From IMG/VR virus record IMGVR_UViG_3300046009_014677, positions 1-20,687 of that record: a stretch of DNA of 20,687 nt. One strand, written 5' to 3'. The notes below the pieces were generated by a model that was not told the DNA's origin, searched no databases, and saw only the letters and a list, made by a program, of their open reading frames with translations. Shown here one piece after another: positions 1 to 5,277 of the stretch; the stretch's first letter is position 1, and every line of letters starts with the position of its first letter. The DNA comes from a virus. The translations under genes were made by a program, and so were the position numbers.

Positions 1-111
1 AAGGCGGGTGGGCTTTGGCTGCTGATTGGCGATTAGCTGCCGGGCAGGCGTAAAGCCCTTTGCCTTCAAGGCCTTGGGCTTCTGGTTCAAACTGTTGCGG
101 TTCAAACTCAT
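1..111 (-). CDS. 5' end of next late gene, probably terminase large subunit (partial)
   Basis: An ATG at 111-109 overlaps the TGA stop of the preceding gene (ATGA arrangement). The frame stays open for 37 codons to the window edge, starting MSLNRNSLNQKPKALKAKG. The visible peptide is basic and Gln/Asn-rich and carries no diagnostic motif. The identity is inferred from position only: the gene directly after a small-terminase-like gene is usually the large terminase. The first codons contain two copies of AGTTTGAAC (rc of 85-93 and 100-108). A further segment (rc of 32-45) matches the flank of the attachment site near 7350. It could equally be another late gene. Confidence 0.5.
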   Translation of the reverse strand, partial: MSLNRNSLNQKPKALKAKGFTPARQLIANQQPKPTRL

Positions 112-608
112 GCCGGATCACCTTCGATAACCCGTTGATCTTGCTGGCTTTCAACCGCCGCGCCGATGCGCTGGGCGATGGCCCCGGAAACCGCGATCAT
201 CACCGGCATCAGCGGCGCGCCATCCACCTGGATTGACTGCGGCAGGCGCTGGTGAAGATAGGGCAGCGCTTCCTTCAGGCACGTCATCTGCCGGTCGAAG
301 GCTTCCAGCCGGTCGCAGCGCAGTTCTTCGCGCAGCGCATCCAGGGGCTTCGAGGCAATCTCAAGCAGCCGTTCAAGCGGGCTTCCGTGCTTCTCGATCA
401 GCACGCGCACCCATTCGCGGGTCGCGCGGTTGCCAGCCCCCGCCGGGCGGCCTGGCCCGATCCGTGCCGGCGGCGGCGCCAGGTCCGGCGCCAGCGCTGG
501 CTGTTCCACCACAACGGGCCGCGCGCCAGCTGCTGCGGCTTCCTTCACCGCGCGGCGTTCCGCGCGCTGGCGCTCTCGATGGCGCTGCTTCGGGGTCTCG
601 GCGGTCAT
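108..608 (-). CDS. Probable phage terminase small subunit
   Basis: This encodes 166 aa. The N-terminus is charged and Arg-rich (residues 1-25), followed by an Ala/Pro linker. A GRPAGAGNRAT motif near residues 52-63 resembles the GRPxGxxNKxT motif common in small terminases and related phage DNA-binding proteins. A helical region follows (RVLIEKHGSPLERLLEIA), then a KEALPYLHQRLPQ segment typical of proteins encoded just upstream of large terminase genes in alphaproteobacterial phages. Small terminases recognise the packaging site and load the large subunit. The start at 608 has an AAGGGGG ribosome site about 11 bases upstream. The next gene overlaps by 4 bases. The non-coding DNA immediately upstream holds a dense TGAAACG array that could be its binding site. 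The assignment rests on motif and position; another DNA-binding protein is possible. Confidence 0.6.
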   Translation of the reverse strand: MTAETPKQRHRERQRAERRAVKEAAAAGARPVVVEQPALAPDLAPPPARIGPGRPAGAGNRATREWVRVLIEKHGSPLERLLEIASKPLDALREELRCDRLEAFDRQMTCLKEALPYLHQRLPQSIQVDGAPLMPVMIAVSGAIAQRIGAAVESQQDQRVIEGDPA

Positions 609-642
609 GGCGCCGATACCCCCTTTTTAATTCCTGCCCGCC

Positions 643-887
643 TGAAACGCCCTGAAACGGCCAAGCGTTTCAGATGTTTCATAGATATATCCAGGAAATC
701 TATCCCTTTTTCCTGTCTGAAACGGTTGAAACGGTGCGCGCGCGCGTAAGAGAACGCACCAAGGGCGCCACCTGACCCAAAATTCATTACATGCGCGCGG
801 GAAAACCGTTTCAAGCGTTTCATGCGTGCCAAGCCTTTGAAATCATTGCCAAAACCATGAAACGCCTGAGCGTTGCAATGCGTTTCA
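643..887. repeat. TGAAACG/CGTTTCA doublet array upstream of terminase gene
   Basis: Nine exact copies of TGAAACG occur in 245 bases. Plus-orientation copies start at 643, 653, 718, 727 and 858; minus-orientation copies (CGTTTCA) start at 666, 807, 816 and 881. A one-mismatch copy (TGTTTCA) starts at 675. Chance expectation for a 7-mer on both strands in this length is about 0.03. Eight of the ten lie in four tandem doublets spaced 9-10 bases (643/653, 666/675, 718/727, 807/816), and the doublets alternate in orientation. This looks like a multi-site binding region for a protein on one face of the helix. Position beside the small terminase suggests a pac/cosB-like packaging site; an iteron-type origin is the alternative. 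Confidence 0.8.
692..715. repeat. Dyad inside the TGAAACG array (CAGGAAA-N10-TTTCCTG)
   Basis: Perfect 7-base arms at 692-698 and 709-715 are separated by 10 bases. The dyad sits in the AT-rich gap between two doublets. A second short inverted pair (ATAGAT at 681-686, ATCTAT at 698-703) overlaps it. No gene reads through it. It could be a nicking or melting site within a packaging or origin region. Function is inference only. Confidence 0.5.
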
Positions 888-1041
888 TGCGTTACCGCGT
901 TGAAATCAAAGGATTTCCGCCCTACCCTGCCCCCGCAAGCCCTTCCCTTCCGCCAAACCCGCGCGGAATGTTCGCCTTCAGCCCTGGGGGCCAGGGTGGC
1001 GAGCAAGGCCGGGCTGCGCCTGGCCCGAGGGGCTTGGGCAA

Positions 1042-1290
1042 TCATGCGGCGGCGCTGGGCTGGGCTAGCTGTTCGGGTGGTGAGGCGCGGCGGGCAAGTT
1101 CCAGCCCTTCGCAGCCAGGCGGGCGCCAATCAAGCCCGGCATCATGGGCCAAACGCCACACGGCCAGGGCGTGGCGGGTGGGCAGGCGTTCGCGCTGGGA
1201 CCACATGCGCACGGCTCCGGCGGCCAGGCCAAGCTGGCGCGCTAAGGCTGCGGGGCCGCCAAGGGCGGCGATGATCGCGGAAACGGTCAT
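1042..1290 (-). CDS. Small Cro/YdaS-like HTH regulator
   Basis: This 82-aa protein contains an HTH-like stretch, IIAALGGPAALARQLGLAAGAVRMWSQ, within about residues 5-32. It is followed by a second basic segment (RERLPTRHALAVWRLAHDAG). This layout resembles small phage regulators of the Cro/YdaS type that bind operator DNA. An in-frame start 78 bases further upstream (1368) would run through the promoter and operator, so ATG 1290-1288 is preferred. A promoter at 1299-1328 places transcription start within a few bases of this ATG, so the mRNA would be almost leaderless, as is known for lambda cI from PRM. The gene is divergent from the XRE gene at 1371. Whether it is the lysogeny repressor or the anti-repressor cannot be decided from sequence. 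Confidence 0.7.
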   Translation of the reverse strand: MTVSAIIAALGGPAALARQLGLAAGAVRMWSQRERLPTRHALAVWRLAHDAGLDWRPPGCEGLELARRASPPEQLAQPSAAA

Positions 1291-1298
1291 AGGCGCGC

Positions 1299-1328
1299 AC
1301 AATAGGTAACAGGTGGTTACCTCGTCAA
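1299..1328 (-). promoter_or_regulatory. Promoter P1 with operator in its spacer
   Basis: Reading the minus strand, TTGACG (1328-1323) is followed by an 18-base spacer and TATTGT (1304-1299). The ATG of the small HTH gene begins at 1290, about nine bases past the -10 box, giving an almost leaderless transcript. The spacer contains the perfect operator palindrome at 1305-1321, so a bound repressor would block polymerase. Confidence 0.65.
1305..1321. promoter_or_regulatory. Operator O1: GGTAAC-N5-GTTACC palindrome
   Basis: The site reads GGTAACAGGTGGTTACC, a perfect 6+6 inverted repeat with a 5-base spacer. It lies in the divergent intergenic region between two HTH genes. Related sites with the same GGTAAC half and spacing occur at 2045-2061 and 2076-2092. 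A dimeric HTH repressor encoded on either side is the likely ligand (inference). Confidence 0.7.
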
Positions 1329-1370
1329 GCGTCACCATCTGTTGAGGTGTTTTTGGAAGGGAAAACAAGC

Positions 1371-1739
1371 ATGATTGTGAGCATGAGCGACCTCAGAACC
1401 CGCCGCGTGCTAATGGATCGGGTAACCGATCAGGCTGCCATTGGGCGGCGGGTGCGCGCGGCGCGGCGCGCTGCCGGGCTAAGGCAGCGTGACCTGGCGG
1501 CGATTTGCGCCACCACGCCAAACGCGGTGACCAATTGGGAAGCGGGAACAAGGCGCCTAGGCATCAGCCAGGCGGCAATGCTTCTGCCCATTTTGCGCGT
1601 GACTTTGGATTGGCTCTATTTGGGCGATGATCGCGGGCTTGACTGGGAAAAACGCGAAGCGCTGGCTGCCGCGCTGGCTGAAGAACCTGAACCTGGCGCA
1701 GCACCTGATCTGCCCCTGGTGCCACTTGTGGCGGCCTGA
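1371..1739 (+). CDS. XRE-family HTH transcriptional regulator
   Basis: This 122-aa protein has an XRE/HTH_3 domain at about residues 20-80: IGRRVRAARRAAGLRQRDLA, then the recognition-helix region TTPNAVTNWEAGTRRL, then LDWLYLGDD, which is typical of the end of such domains. The C-terminal 30 residues are acidic and Pro/Ala-rich, with no peptidase domain, so it is not a LexA/CI-type self-cleaving repressor. ATG 1371 has a GGAAGG ribosome site 10 bases upstream; a GTG at 1347 and an ATG at 1383 are less likely. It is divergent from the small HTH gene. A GATCGG-GTAA-CCGATC hairpin (1416-1431), containing another GGTAAC half-site, lies early in the gene. It is a candidate lysogeny or early-gene repressor. 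Confidence 0.8.
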   Translation: MIVSMSDLRTRRVLMDRVTDQAAIGRRVRAARRAAGLRQRDLAAICATTPNAVTNWEAGTRRLGISQAAMLLPILRVTLDWLYLGDDRGLDWEKREALAAALAEEPEPGAAPDLPLVPLVAA

Positions 1740-1770
1740 TTCAGCGGAAGTTTTGCACCACCTGCAAACC

Positions 1771-2049
1771 ATGCCCGCGGGCGTCACGCGCGCGCTGGAA
1801 TATCGCGCGACATGGATTTGGCGCCTGGTGTTTTGGCCGATGGCAATAGCTGGGCTTTGGTTTGCGGCTGAGCTGGCGCAGATGCACGAATGGGCATTCT
1901 GGGTAGTGGCTTTCTTTGGCGTTTGGTGCATGCCATGGCTGCCGGCCTGGTATTGGGCCGGCTTTGCCAGGGTGGATTTTTGGCTGGCGTGGCGCCCGGC
2001 ACGGTTCCGCGCGGCGCATGGGTTCTGGCCTGGCAGCGGCCATGGGTAA
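1771..2049 (+). CDS. Small membrane protein (two predicted TM helices)
   Basis: This is about 92 aa and Trp-rich. There are two hydrophobic segments near residues 12-33 (ATWIWRLVFWPMAIAGLWFA) and 40-62 (WAFWVVAFFGVWCMPWLPAW). They are followed by a basic tail (RPARFRAAHGFWPGSGHG), suggesting an inner-membrane protein. The frame is open upstream to 1627 inside the XRE gene. ATG 1771 is chosen because it avoids that long overlap, but its ribosome site is weak. The gene follows the regulator by about 30 bases and may be co-transcribed with it, so it could be expressed in lysogeny. A role in superinfection exclusion is conceivable from position only; I recognise no family. Confidence 0.5.
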   Translation: MPAGVTRALEYRATWIWRLVFWPMAIAGLWFAAELAQMHEWAFWVVAFFGVWCMPWLPAWYWAGFARVDFWLAWRPARFRAAHGFWPGSGHG

Positions 2050-2061
2050 CCATTGGTGATT
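2045..2061. promoter_or_regulatory. Operator-like site O2 (GGTAAC-N5-GTGATT)
   Basis: This site shares the GGTAAC half and the 5-base spacing with O1 and O3, but its second half is degenerate. It overlaps the stop of the membrane-protein gene and lies 31 bases upstream of O3. It may be an auxiliary site for cooperative binding. Confidence 0.4.
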
Positions 2062-2068
2062 TTTTTTC

Positions 2069-2098
2069 TTGCCTAGGTAACTTTTTGTGACGTATGGT
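2069..2098 (+). promoter_or_regulatory. Early promoter P2 with operator O3 in its spacer
   Basis: TTGCCT (2069-2074), an 18-base spacer and TATGGT (2093-2098) precede the early operon. The spacer starts AGGTAAC-TTTTT-GTGACG, an imperfect version of the O1 operator placed exactly as in P1. Transcription would start near 2105, just ahead of the AGGAGG site at 2114 and the first early gene at 2129. The match to sigma-70 boxes is moderate; the parallel with P1 is the stronger argument. Confidence 0.55.
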
Positions 2099-2128
2099 CC
2101 GCCTGCCCGGCATAGGAGGCGGGCGGCA

Positions 2129-2380
2129 ATGATCAGTCAGAAATTGAGAAATCTAAGCGCCACCTTCAAAAGTTGGGCCAGCCCGGTGGGCTTCATCCAA
2201 TTAACGCGGGACCAGGCGCTAACCATGGCGCTGGTGATCGAAGGCTTGGCCGATCAGGCGGCGGGGCTTGAGGGGGCGCCAGTGCCCCCCGGCGCGATGG
2301 CCGGCGAATTGGCACCCAATGTCGTGCGGTTTTCCGATTACGCGGGGGCGCCGCGCCTGGCGCCAAAGGGTGCGGCATGA
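2129..2380 (+). CDS. Hypothetical early phage protein, first gene of early operon
   Basis: This 83-aa protein starts at an ATG preceded by AGGAGG nine bases upstream, the best ribosome site in the region. A longer frame from 2087 would start inside the promoter and is rejected. The middle is helical and Gln/Ala-rich (FIQLTRDQALTMALVIEGLADQ trimmed to about residues 21-42), followed by a Pro/Gly-rich tail ending in RLAPKGAA. No known domain is recognised. It lies directly behind P2 and overlaps the next gene by four bases, so it is probably among the first products after derepression. Confidence 0.65.
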   Translation: MISQKLRNLSATFKSWASPVGFIQLTRDQALTMALVIEGLADQAAGLEGAPVPPGAMAGELAPNVVRFSDYAGAPRLAPKGAA

Positions 2381-2700
2381 TTACGGCCGGCCAAGTCACG
2401 CTCGCGGCGCGGGCCATCAAGGATCATGAAATCGCCAGCAAGGCGCTGCGGCGTTTTCGCGAATGGGCAGGCACCAGCCCTGAACCTGTGCCGGTGGAAG
2501 TCCGCACCGGTGACGGGCAGTCCGCCGTGGATCGGCTGCGGGTGGAAGTGCCGCGCCAGGTGGTGGAAGGCGAATTACTGCGCCAGGTCGCCACGATTGA
2601 AAACGAGTTGCGCGCGCTGGGCGTCATTTTCGAAGCGCAAGCGCCAAGCGGGAATGACAACCTGGTGGCGCTGCCAGCAAGGCGCGGCGGGCCGATATGA
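2377..2700 (+). CDS. Hypothetical early phage protein
   Basis: This 107-aa protein starts at an ATG that overlaps the previous stop (ATGA). It is mostly helical and charged: the N-terminal part (residues 1-30) resembles a helical bundle, and residues 65-88 (VVEGELLRQVATIENELRAL) look like a short coiled coil. The tail ends NLVALPARRGGPI, similar in style to the tail of the preceding protein. No family is recognised. The coupling of stop and start codons implies translational coupling within the early operon. Confidence 0.65.
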   Translation: MITAGQVTLAARAIKDHEIASKALRRFREWAGTSPEPVPVEVRTGDGQSAVDRLRVEVPRQVVEGELLRQVATIENELRALGVIFEAQAPSGNDNLVALPARRGGPI

Positions 2701-2969
2701 TCAACCGCGCGATTGAAGTTCCGCCGCTGTCGCGTGATGTGGCCGAATGGGAGCTTGATGATTTTGATGGTCGGCGGCGGCGTCCCCTGCATGAATTGGA
2801 AGGGGTGCGCCTATTCAGCGATCATCAAAACGGCATTCGGCTTGTTTGGGAAATCGAAGGCAAAAAGCCGCGCGGCGTCTGCCTGAAAGCGCATGAGGCG
2901 CGCGCGCTTGGGCAGCTGCTGCTTGAGGCGGTGGATGATGTCGCACCCTATGCAAAGGCAAGCCGATGA
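2697..2969 (+). CDS. Hypothetical early phage protein
   Basis: This 90-aa protein starts at an ATG overlapping the preceding stop (ATGA). It is acidic near the N-terminus (EWELDDFDG), then RRRRP, then a compact segment with alternating hydrophobics (VRLFSDHQNGIRLVWEIEG). The C-terminal helix is HEARALGQLLLEAVDDV. The pattern suggests a small alpha/beta fold. No family is recognised and no catalytic motif is visible. Confidence 0.6.
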   Translation: MINRAIEVPPLSRDVAEWELDDFDGRRRRPLHELEGVRLFSDHQNGIRLVWEIEGKKPRGVCLKAHEARALGQLLLEAVDDVAPYAKASR

Positions 2970-3211
2970 TCCCGGCGCTTGAAGATCGCCTGATTGCTGC
3001 GGGCCTTCCTGGCTATTCTGCCCTGTGGCCTAAGTGGCAAGTGGTGTTTTCACTCTTGCAGCGGCCCCAAGGCGCAACGGTGCAGGAAATTACTGAAACC
3101 CTTGGATGCTCAAGGGTGCAAGCGCAAGGCTATGTGCGGACGGTGCGGCGTAAAGGCTATCCCGTCACTATGCGGAAACGGGTCCTTCATCTTCCGGCGG
3201 GGGACTTATGA
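2966..3211 (+). CDS. Small winged-HTH-like protein
   Basis: This 81-aa protein starts at an ATG overlapping the previous stop. Residues 25-70 read as a winged helix: WQVVFSLLQRPQGATVQEI, then ETLGCSRVQAQGYVRTVRRKG as helix-turn-recognition helix, then VTMRKRVLHL as a wing strand. Such small proteins in phages usually regulate transcription or act with replication or excision. The assignment to DNA binding comes from the pattern; the specific role is unknown. It is part of the overlapping chain 2129-3465. Confidence 0.65.
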   Translation: MIPALEDRLIAAGLPGYSALWPKWQVVFSLLQRPQGATVQEITETLGCSRVQAQGYVRTVRRKGYPVTMRKRVLHLPAGDL

Positions 3212-3465
3212 TCCCGGCGCGGCGCGTGGCGTGCGCGGATGAAATCGCGGCCATGCTTGGCTGCAAGCCGCGCGCATTTCACGCGCGGCGCGCGCGCCTG
3301 GTGGCGGCGGGCTTTCCGCCACCTCTGCCGGGGCTGGGGTGGCGGTGGGATATCCAGGCTGTGGAAGCCTGGATTTCCGCGCAATCCGGCGCGCCTGGTG
3401 CTGCTGATCCTGGCGGGATCGAGGCGCGATTGATCGAACGTGCCGGGGCAATGGCAGCGGCCTAA
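3208..3465 (+). CDS. MerR/AlpA-like HTH protein, possible excisionase or regulator
   Basis: This 85-aa protein starts at an ATG overlapping the preceding stop. Residues 7-57 (VACADEIAAMLGCKPRAFHA, then RRARLVAAGFPPPLPGLG, then WRWDIQAVEAWI) follow the winged-helix layout of AlpA, excisionase and HTH_17 proteins. In those, the aromatic/Arg 'rW' and 'vexWi' positions end the domain. Phage excisionases and DNA-packaging adaptors share this fold, so Xis is possible but unproven; the gene is about 2 kb from int. It closes the overlapping chain, and a perfect inverted repeat starts at its stop codon. Confidence 0.65.
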   Translation: MIPARRVACADEIAAMLGCKPRAFHARRARLVAAGFPPPLPGLGWRWDIQAVEAWISAQSGAPGAADPGGIEARLIERAGAMAAA

Positions 3466-3478
3466 AAATAATTTTAGG
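3461..3478. repeat. Perfect AT-rich inverted repeat between early operon and ardC
   Basis: CCTAAAAATAATTTTAGG has 7-base arms and a 4-base loop. It overlaps the stop codon of the HTH gene and lies 17 bases upstream of the -35 box of the ardC promoter. It is AT-rich and not followed directly by a U-tract, so it is a weak terminator candidate. A regulator-binding site for the next promoter is equally likely. Confidence 0.5.
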
Positions 3479-3494
3479 GCGCTGCATTTTTTTG

Positions 3495-3522
3495 TTGACA
3501 AGCCTTTTTTATTCCCTATAAA
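3495..3522 (+). promoter_or_regulatory. Strong sigma-70-type promoter for ardC
   Basis: Consensus TTGACA (3495-3500), a 16-base AT-rich spacer and TATAAA (3517-3522) stand about 50 bases before the antirestriction gene. This is the best promoter match I found in the window. No GGTAAC operator overlaps it, so it may fire immediately on DNA entry, independent of the immunity region. Confidence 0.75.
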
Positions 3523-3570
3523 TGCGGATCAGGCGAGGGATTGGCCCCGCCATCATGAAGGGATTACCCC

Positions 3571-4455
3571 ATGTCAAACCAAGCTATCTACAAGGAAGTT
3601 ACCGCCCGCATCTGCACCATGCTTGAAGCGGGCGTGCGCCCCTGGGCGCAAGGCTGGCAGGCGCAAGGCGGCGGGCGTCCGCTGCGCCATGATGGCACGC
3701 CATACAAGGGAATGAATGTGCTGAATTTGTGGGCGGCGGCGGCGCTGCGTGGCTTCACTGCGGCGCGGTGGATGACCTATCAGCAAGCGCAAGCGCTGGG
3801 CGCGCAAGTGAAGAAAGGTGCGAAGTCTGAGGCCGCGTTTTTTGTCGGCGCAATCAAGCGGACTGCTGAACGCAACGGGGAAGAAATCGAGGCAACCATT
3901 CCCTTCCTAAAAACCTATCGCGTTTTCAATGTGGATGAAATCGAAGGCCTGCCGGCGGAATATTACGCGCGGCCTGTGGTGGCGCGCTTGGATGATGGGC
4001 AGCGCCTGGCGGCGGTGGATGCCTGGATCGCGGGCACGGGCGCCAGCATCTCGCACGGTGGCGGCCGTGCCTTCTATGCTCCCTCAAGCGATACAATCCG
4101 CCTGCCTGAGTTTGGGAGTTTTGATTCTCCCGAGGCATATTACGGCACGGCCGCACATGAATTAGTCCATTGGTCAGGCGCTGCCAAGCGGTTGGATCGG
4201 ATCAAGGGCAGCGTTTTCGGTTCGCCAGATTATGCCTTCGAAGAATTGGTGGCGGAATTGGGTGCGGCGTATCTCTGCGCTGATCTTGGGATTTCGGCTG
4301 AACCTCGGGAAGACCATGCCAGCTATATTGCAAGCTGGCTTAAGGCGCTGCGCGATGATCCGCGCAACCTGTTCCGCGCGGCAAGCTATGCCGAAAAGGC
4401 GGCGGGCTACCTGCACGGCTTGCAGGAAGGCGCCAGCCTGGCGGCGGCGGCGTGA
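3571..4455 (+). CDS. ardC: ArdC-type antirestriction protein (zincin-like metallopeptidase)
   Basis: This 294-aa protein matches the ArdC family in length and order of domains. The N-terminal ssDNA-binding domain (about 1-130) includes YKEVTARICTMLEAGVRPW and a GMNVLNLW segment with MTYQQAQALGAQVKKG. The C-terminal zincin-like domain carries H196-E197-L-V-H200 in AAHELVHWSG, with the downstream EELVAELGAAYLC helix that usually supplies the third metal ligand. ArdC proteins protect incoming DNA from type I and related restriction and are spread by plasmids and phages. The start has an AAGGGA ribosome site eight bases upstream. A strong promoter of its own precedes it, fitting early expression. 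The family assignment is confident; protection of this phage is inferred. Confidence 0.92.
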   Translation: MSNQAIYKEVTARICTMLEAGVRPWAQGWQAQGGGRPLRHDGTPYKGMNVLNLWAAAALRGFTAARWMTYQQAQALGAQVKKGAKSEAAFFVGAIKRTAERNGEEIEATIPFLKTYRVFNVDEIEGLPAEYYARPVVARLDDGQRLAAVDAWIAGTGASISHGGGRAFYAPSSDTIRLPEFGSFDSPEAYYGTAAHELVHWSGAAKRLDRIKGSVFGSPDYAFEELVAELGAAYLCADLGISAEPREDHASYIASWLKALRDDPRNLFRAASYAEKAAGYLHGLQEGASLAAAA

Positions 4456-4469
4456 AGGGGGGCGCGGTC

Positions 4470-4670
4470 ATGATCCAGGAATTTATTGTCACCTTGCGCT
4501 TTCGCTTTCCGGCATGGAATGACAAAGCGGGCATTCGCTACACAATCCGCGCGATGAATAAGACGCAGGCGATAAGGTTTGCCAAAGTGCAAGCCGAACG
4601 TGACGGGCACCTTGGCGGGCACGCGGTAAGCCAAGGGCGCGCTACCTTCAAGGCTGAGGCGGCGGAATAG
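4470..4670 (+). CDS. Small hypothetical protein downstream of ardC
   Basis: This 66-aa protein has an ATG at 4470 preceded by an AAGGGGGG site. A GTG start at 4452 would overlap the end of ardC and is less likely. The sequence begins MIQEFIVTLRFRFPAWND, and its strand-helix pattern (IRYTIRAMNKTQAIRFAKVQ) suggests a small alpha/beta fold. I see no enzymatic motif. It follows ardC by 14 bases and is probably co-expressed with it. Confidence 0.6.
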   Translation: MIQEFIVTLRFRFPAWNDKAGIRYTIRAMNKTQAIRFAKVQAERDGHLGGHAVSQGRATFKAEAAE

Positions 4671-4679
4671 GTAAGGGCT

Positions 4680-4719
4680 GGCTTTGGCGATGGCAGCAAG
4701 CGCTGCCATCATCCAAGCC
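4680..4719. repeat. Strong stem-loop between small ORFs
   Basis: A perfect 9-base stem (GATGGCAGC at 4689-4697, GCTGCCATC at 4702-4710) closes an AAGC loop. The outer arms GGCTTTGG and CCAAGCC extend it with a bulge. There is no U-tract, so it is not a classical terminator. It may be an RNA-processing or attenuation element, or a protein-binding site. Confidence 0.55.
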
Positions 4720-4751
4720 AATCAGGGCTTGAAACGGGAAAGGGTGGAAAG

Positions 4752-4967
4752 ATGGCAAGTTGCCATTGGGGTGAAATGCACCAGCCGGCAAAAACTGTTT
4801 CGCAGTTGGTGCGGCAAGCTGCGCTTAATGCCTTGGGGGATGTGATCCAGGCGGCGCATGAAGCGGGCGACATCGCCACCAGAAACCGCCTCACTGATAG
4901 ATGGCATGCTGCGCTATCGGCTGGGGTTGGCACCTCGCGCGGCATTGCCAGCCTTTCCCACACATGA
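4752..4967 (+). CDS. Hypothetical protein
   Basis: This 71-aa protein starts at an ATG preceded by a GGGTGGAAAG purine-rich site. The helical centre (VSQLVRQAALNALGDVIQAA, then AGDIATRNRLTDRWHAAL) is Ala-rich. The first residues include Cys and two His (SCHWGEMH), without a complete zinc motif. No family is recognised. The stop overlaps the start of the next HTH gene (ATGA), suggesting coupled translation. Confidence 0.5.
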   Translation: MASCHWGEMHQPAKTVSQLVRQAALNALGDVIQAAHEAGDIATRNRLTDRWHAALSAGVGTSRGIASLSHT

Positions 4968-5194
4968 CCCCCTTTGAATTGCGCGCATGTCTCGGCTGCC
5001 TGCGCTGGTCGCAACGCAGCCTTGCGGAAGCGCTGGGCTGCGATGATCGGCTAGTGCGGCGCTGGGCGGCTGGGTCTTTGCCGGTTCCGCCTGTGGTGGC
5101 GGAATGGCTAGACAAGGCGGCGCGCTGGCACGCCATGAACCCGGCGCCGCAAGGCTGGCAAAGCCGGGGGCCTGGTGCGGGCGGGCGAGGGTAG
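4964..5194 (+). CDS. Small HTH DNA-binding protein
   Basis: This 76-aa protein starts at an ATG overlapping the previous stop. Residues 1-45 form an HTH: FELRACLGCLRWSQRSLAEA, then LGCDDRLVRRWAAGSLPVPP, then VVAEWLDKAARWH. The W-S-Q-R-S-L-A-x-x-L-G pattern is typical of XRE-like phage regulators in alphaproteobacteria. The rest is Gly/Pro-rich and probably disordered. The gene lies immediately before the phased repeat block 5212-5340, which makes its product a candidate ligand of those sites (inference). Confidence 0.65.
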   Translation: MTPFELRACLGCLRWSQRSLAEALGCDDRLVRRWAAGSLPVPPVVAEWLDKAARWHAMNPAPQGWQSRGPGAGGRG

Positions 5195-5211
5195 CATGGG
5201 CGCGGCGCTGG

Positions 5212-5253
5212 AACCTCTCGGCAACCTCTCGGAACCTCTCGGCGGGCTCTCGG
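5212..5253. repeat. Four helically phased CTCTCGG direct repeats
   Basis: CTCTCGG begins at 5215, 5226, 5236 and 5247, a period of 11, 10 and 11 bases. The first three are extended to AACCTCTCGG. A period near one helical turn, not a multiple of three, points to a protein-binding array on DNA and against selection on a peptide. Confidence 0.8.
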
Positions 5254-5266
5254 TGAATATTCACCG
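5251..5266. promoter_or_regulatory. Palindrome CGGTGAATATTCACCG (copy 1)
   Basis: This is a perfect 16-base palindrome. Its 12-base centre GTGAATATTCAC recurs exactly at 5329-5340, 76 bases away. It separates two different sets of phased direct repeats. It is probably an operator for a dimeric regulator. Confidence 0.75.
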
Positions 5267-5277
5267 GGCAGGCGGCA

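Larger units (their letters stand above)
609..1041. other. Non-coding stretch between terminase and regulator genes
   Basis: About 430 bases lie between the start of the small terminase gene (608) and the end of the small HTH gene (1042), both on the minus strand. The first part (609-890) is less GC-rich than its surroundings and holds the TGAAACG array, the dyad and a short alternating GC run (736-746). From 891 to 1041 the sequence is GC-rich and I see no clear gene or structure. Open frames crossing it lack ribosome sites and look incidental. Confidence 0.6.

Noticed and set aside
736-746. Alternating GC run as a Z-DNA element
   Set aside because: It is short, and similar GC runs are common in this GC-rich sequence.
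605-1309. Open frames crossing the intergenic region between terminase and HTH genes
   Set aside because: They traverse the TGAAACG array, show repeat-derived residues such as RFxRF/FMR stretches, and lack plausible starts.
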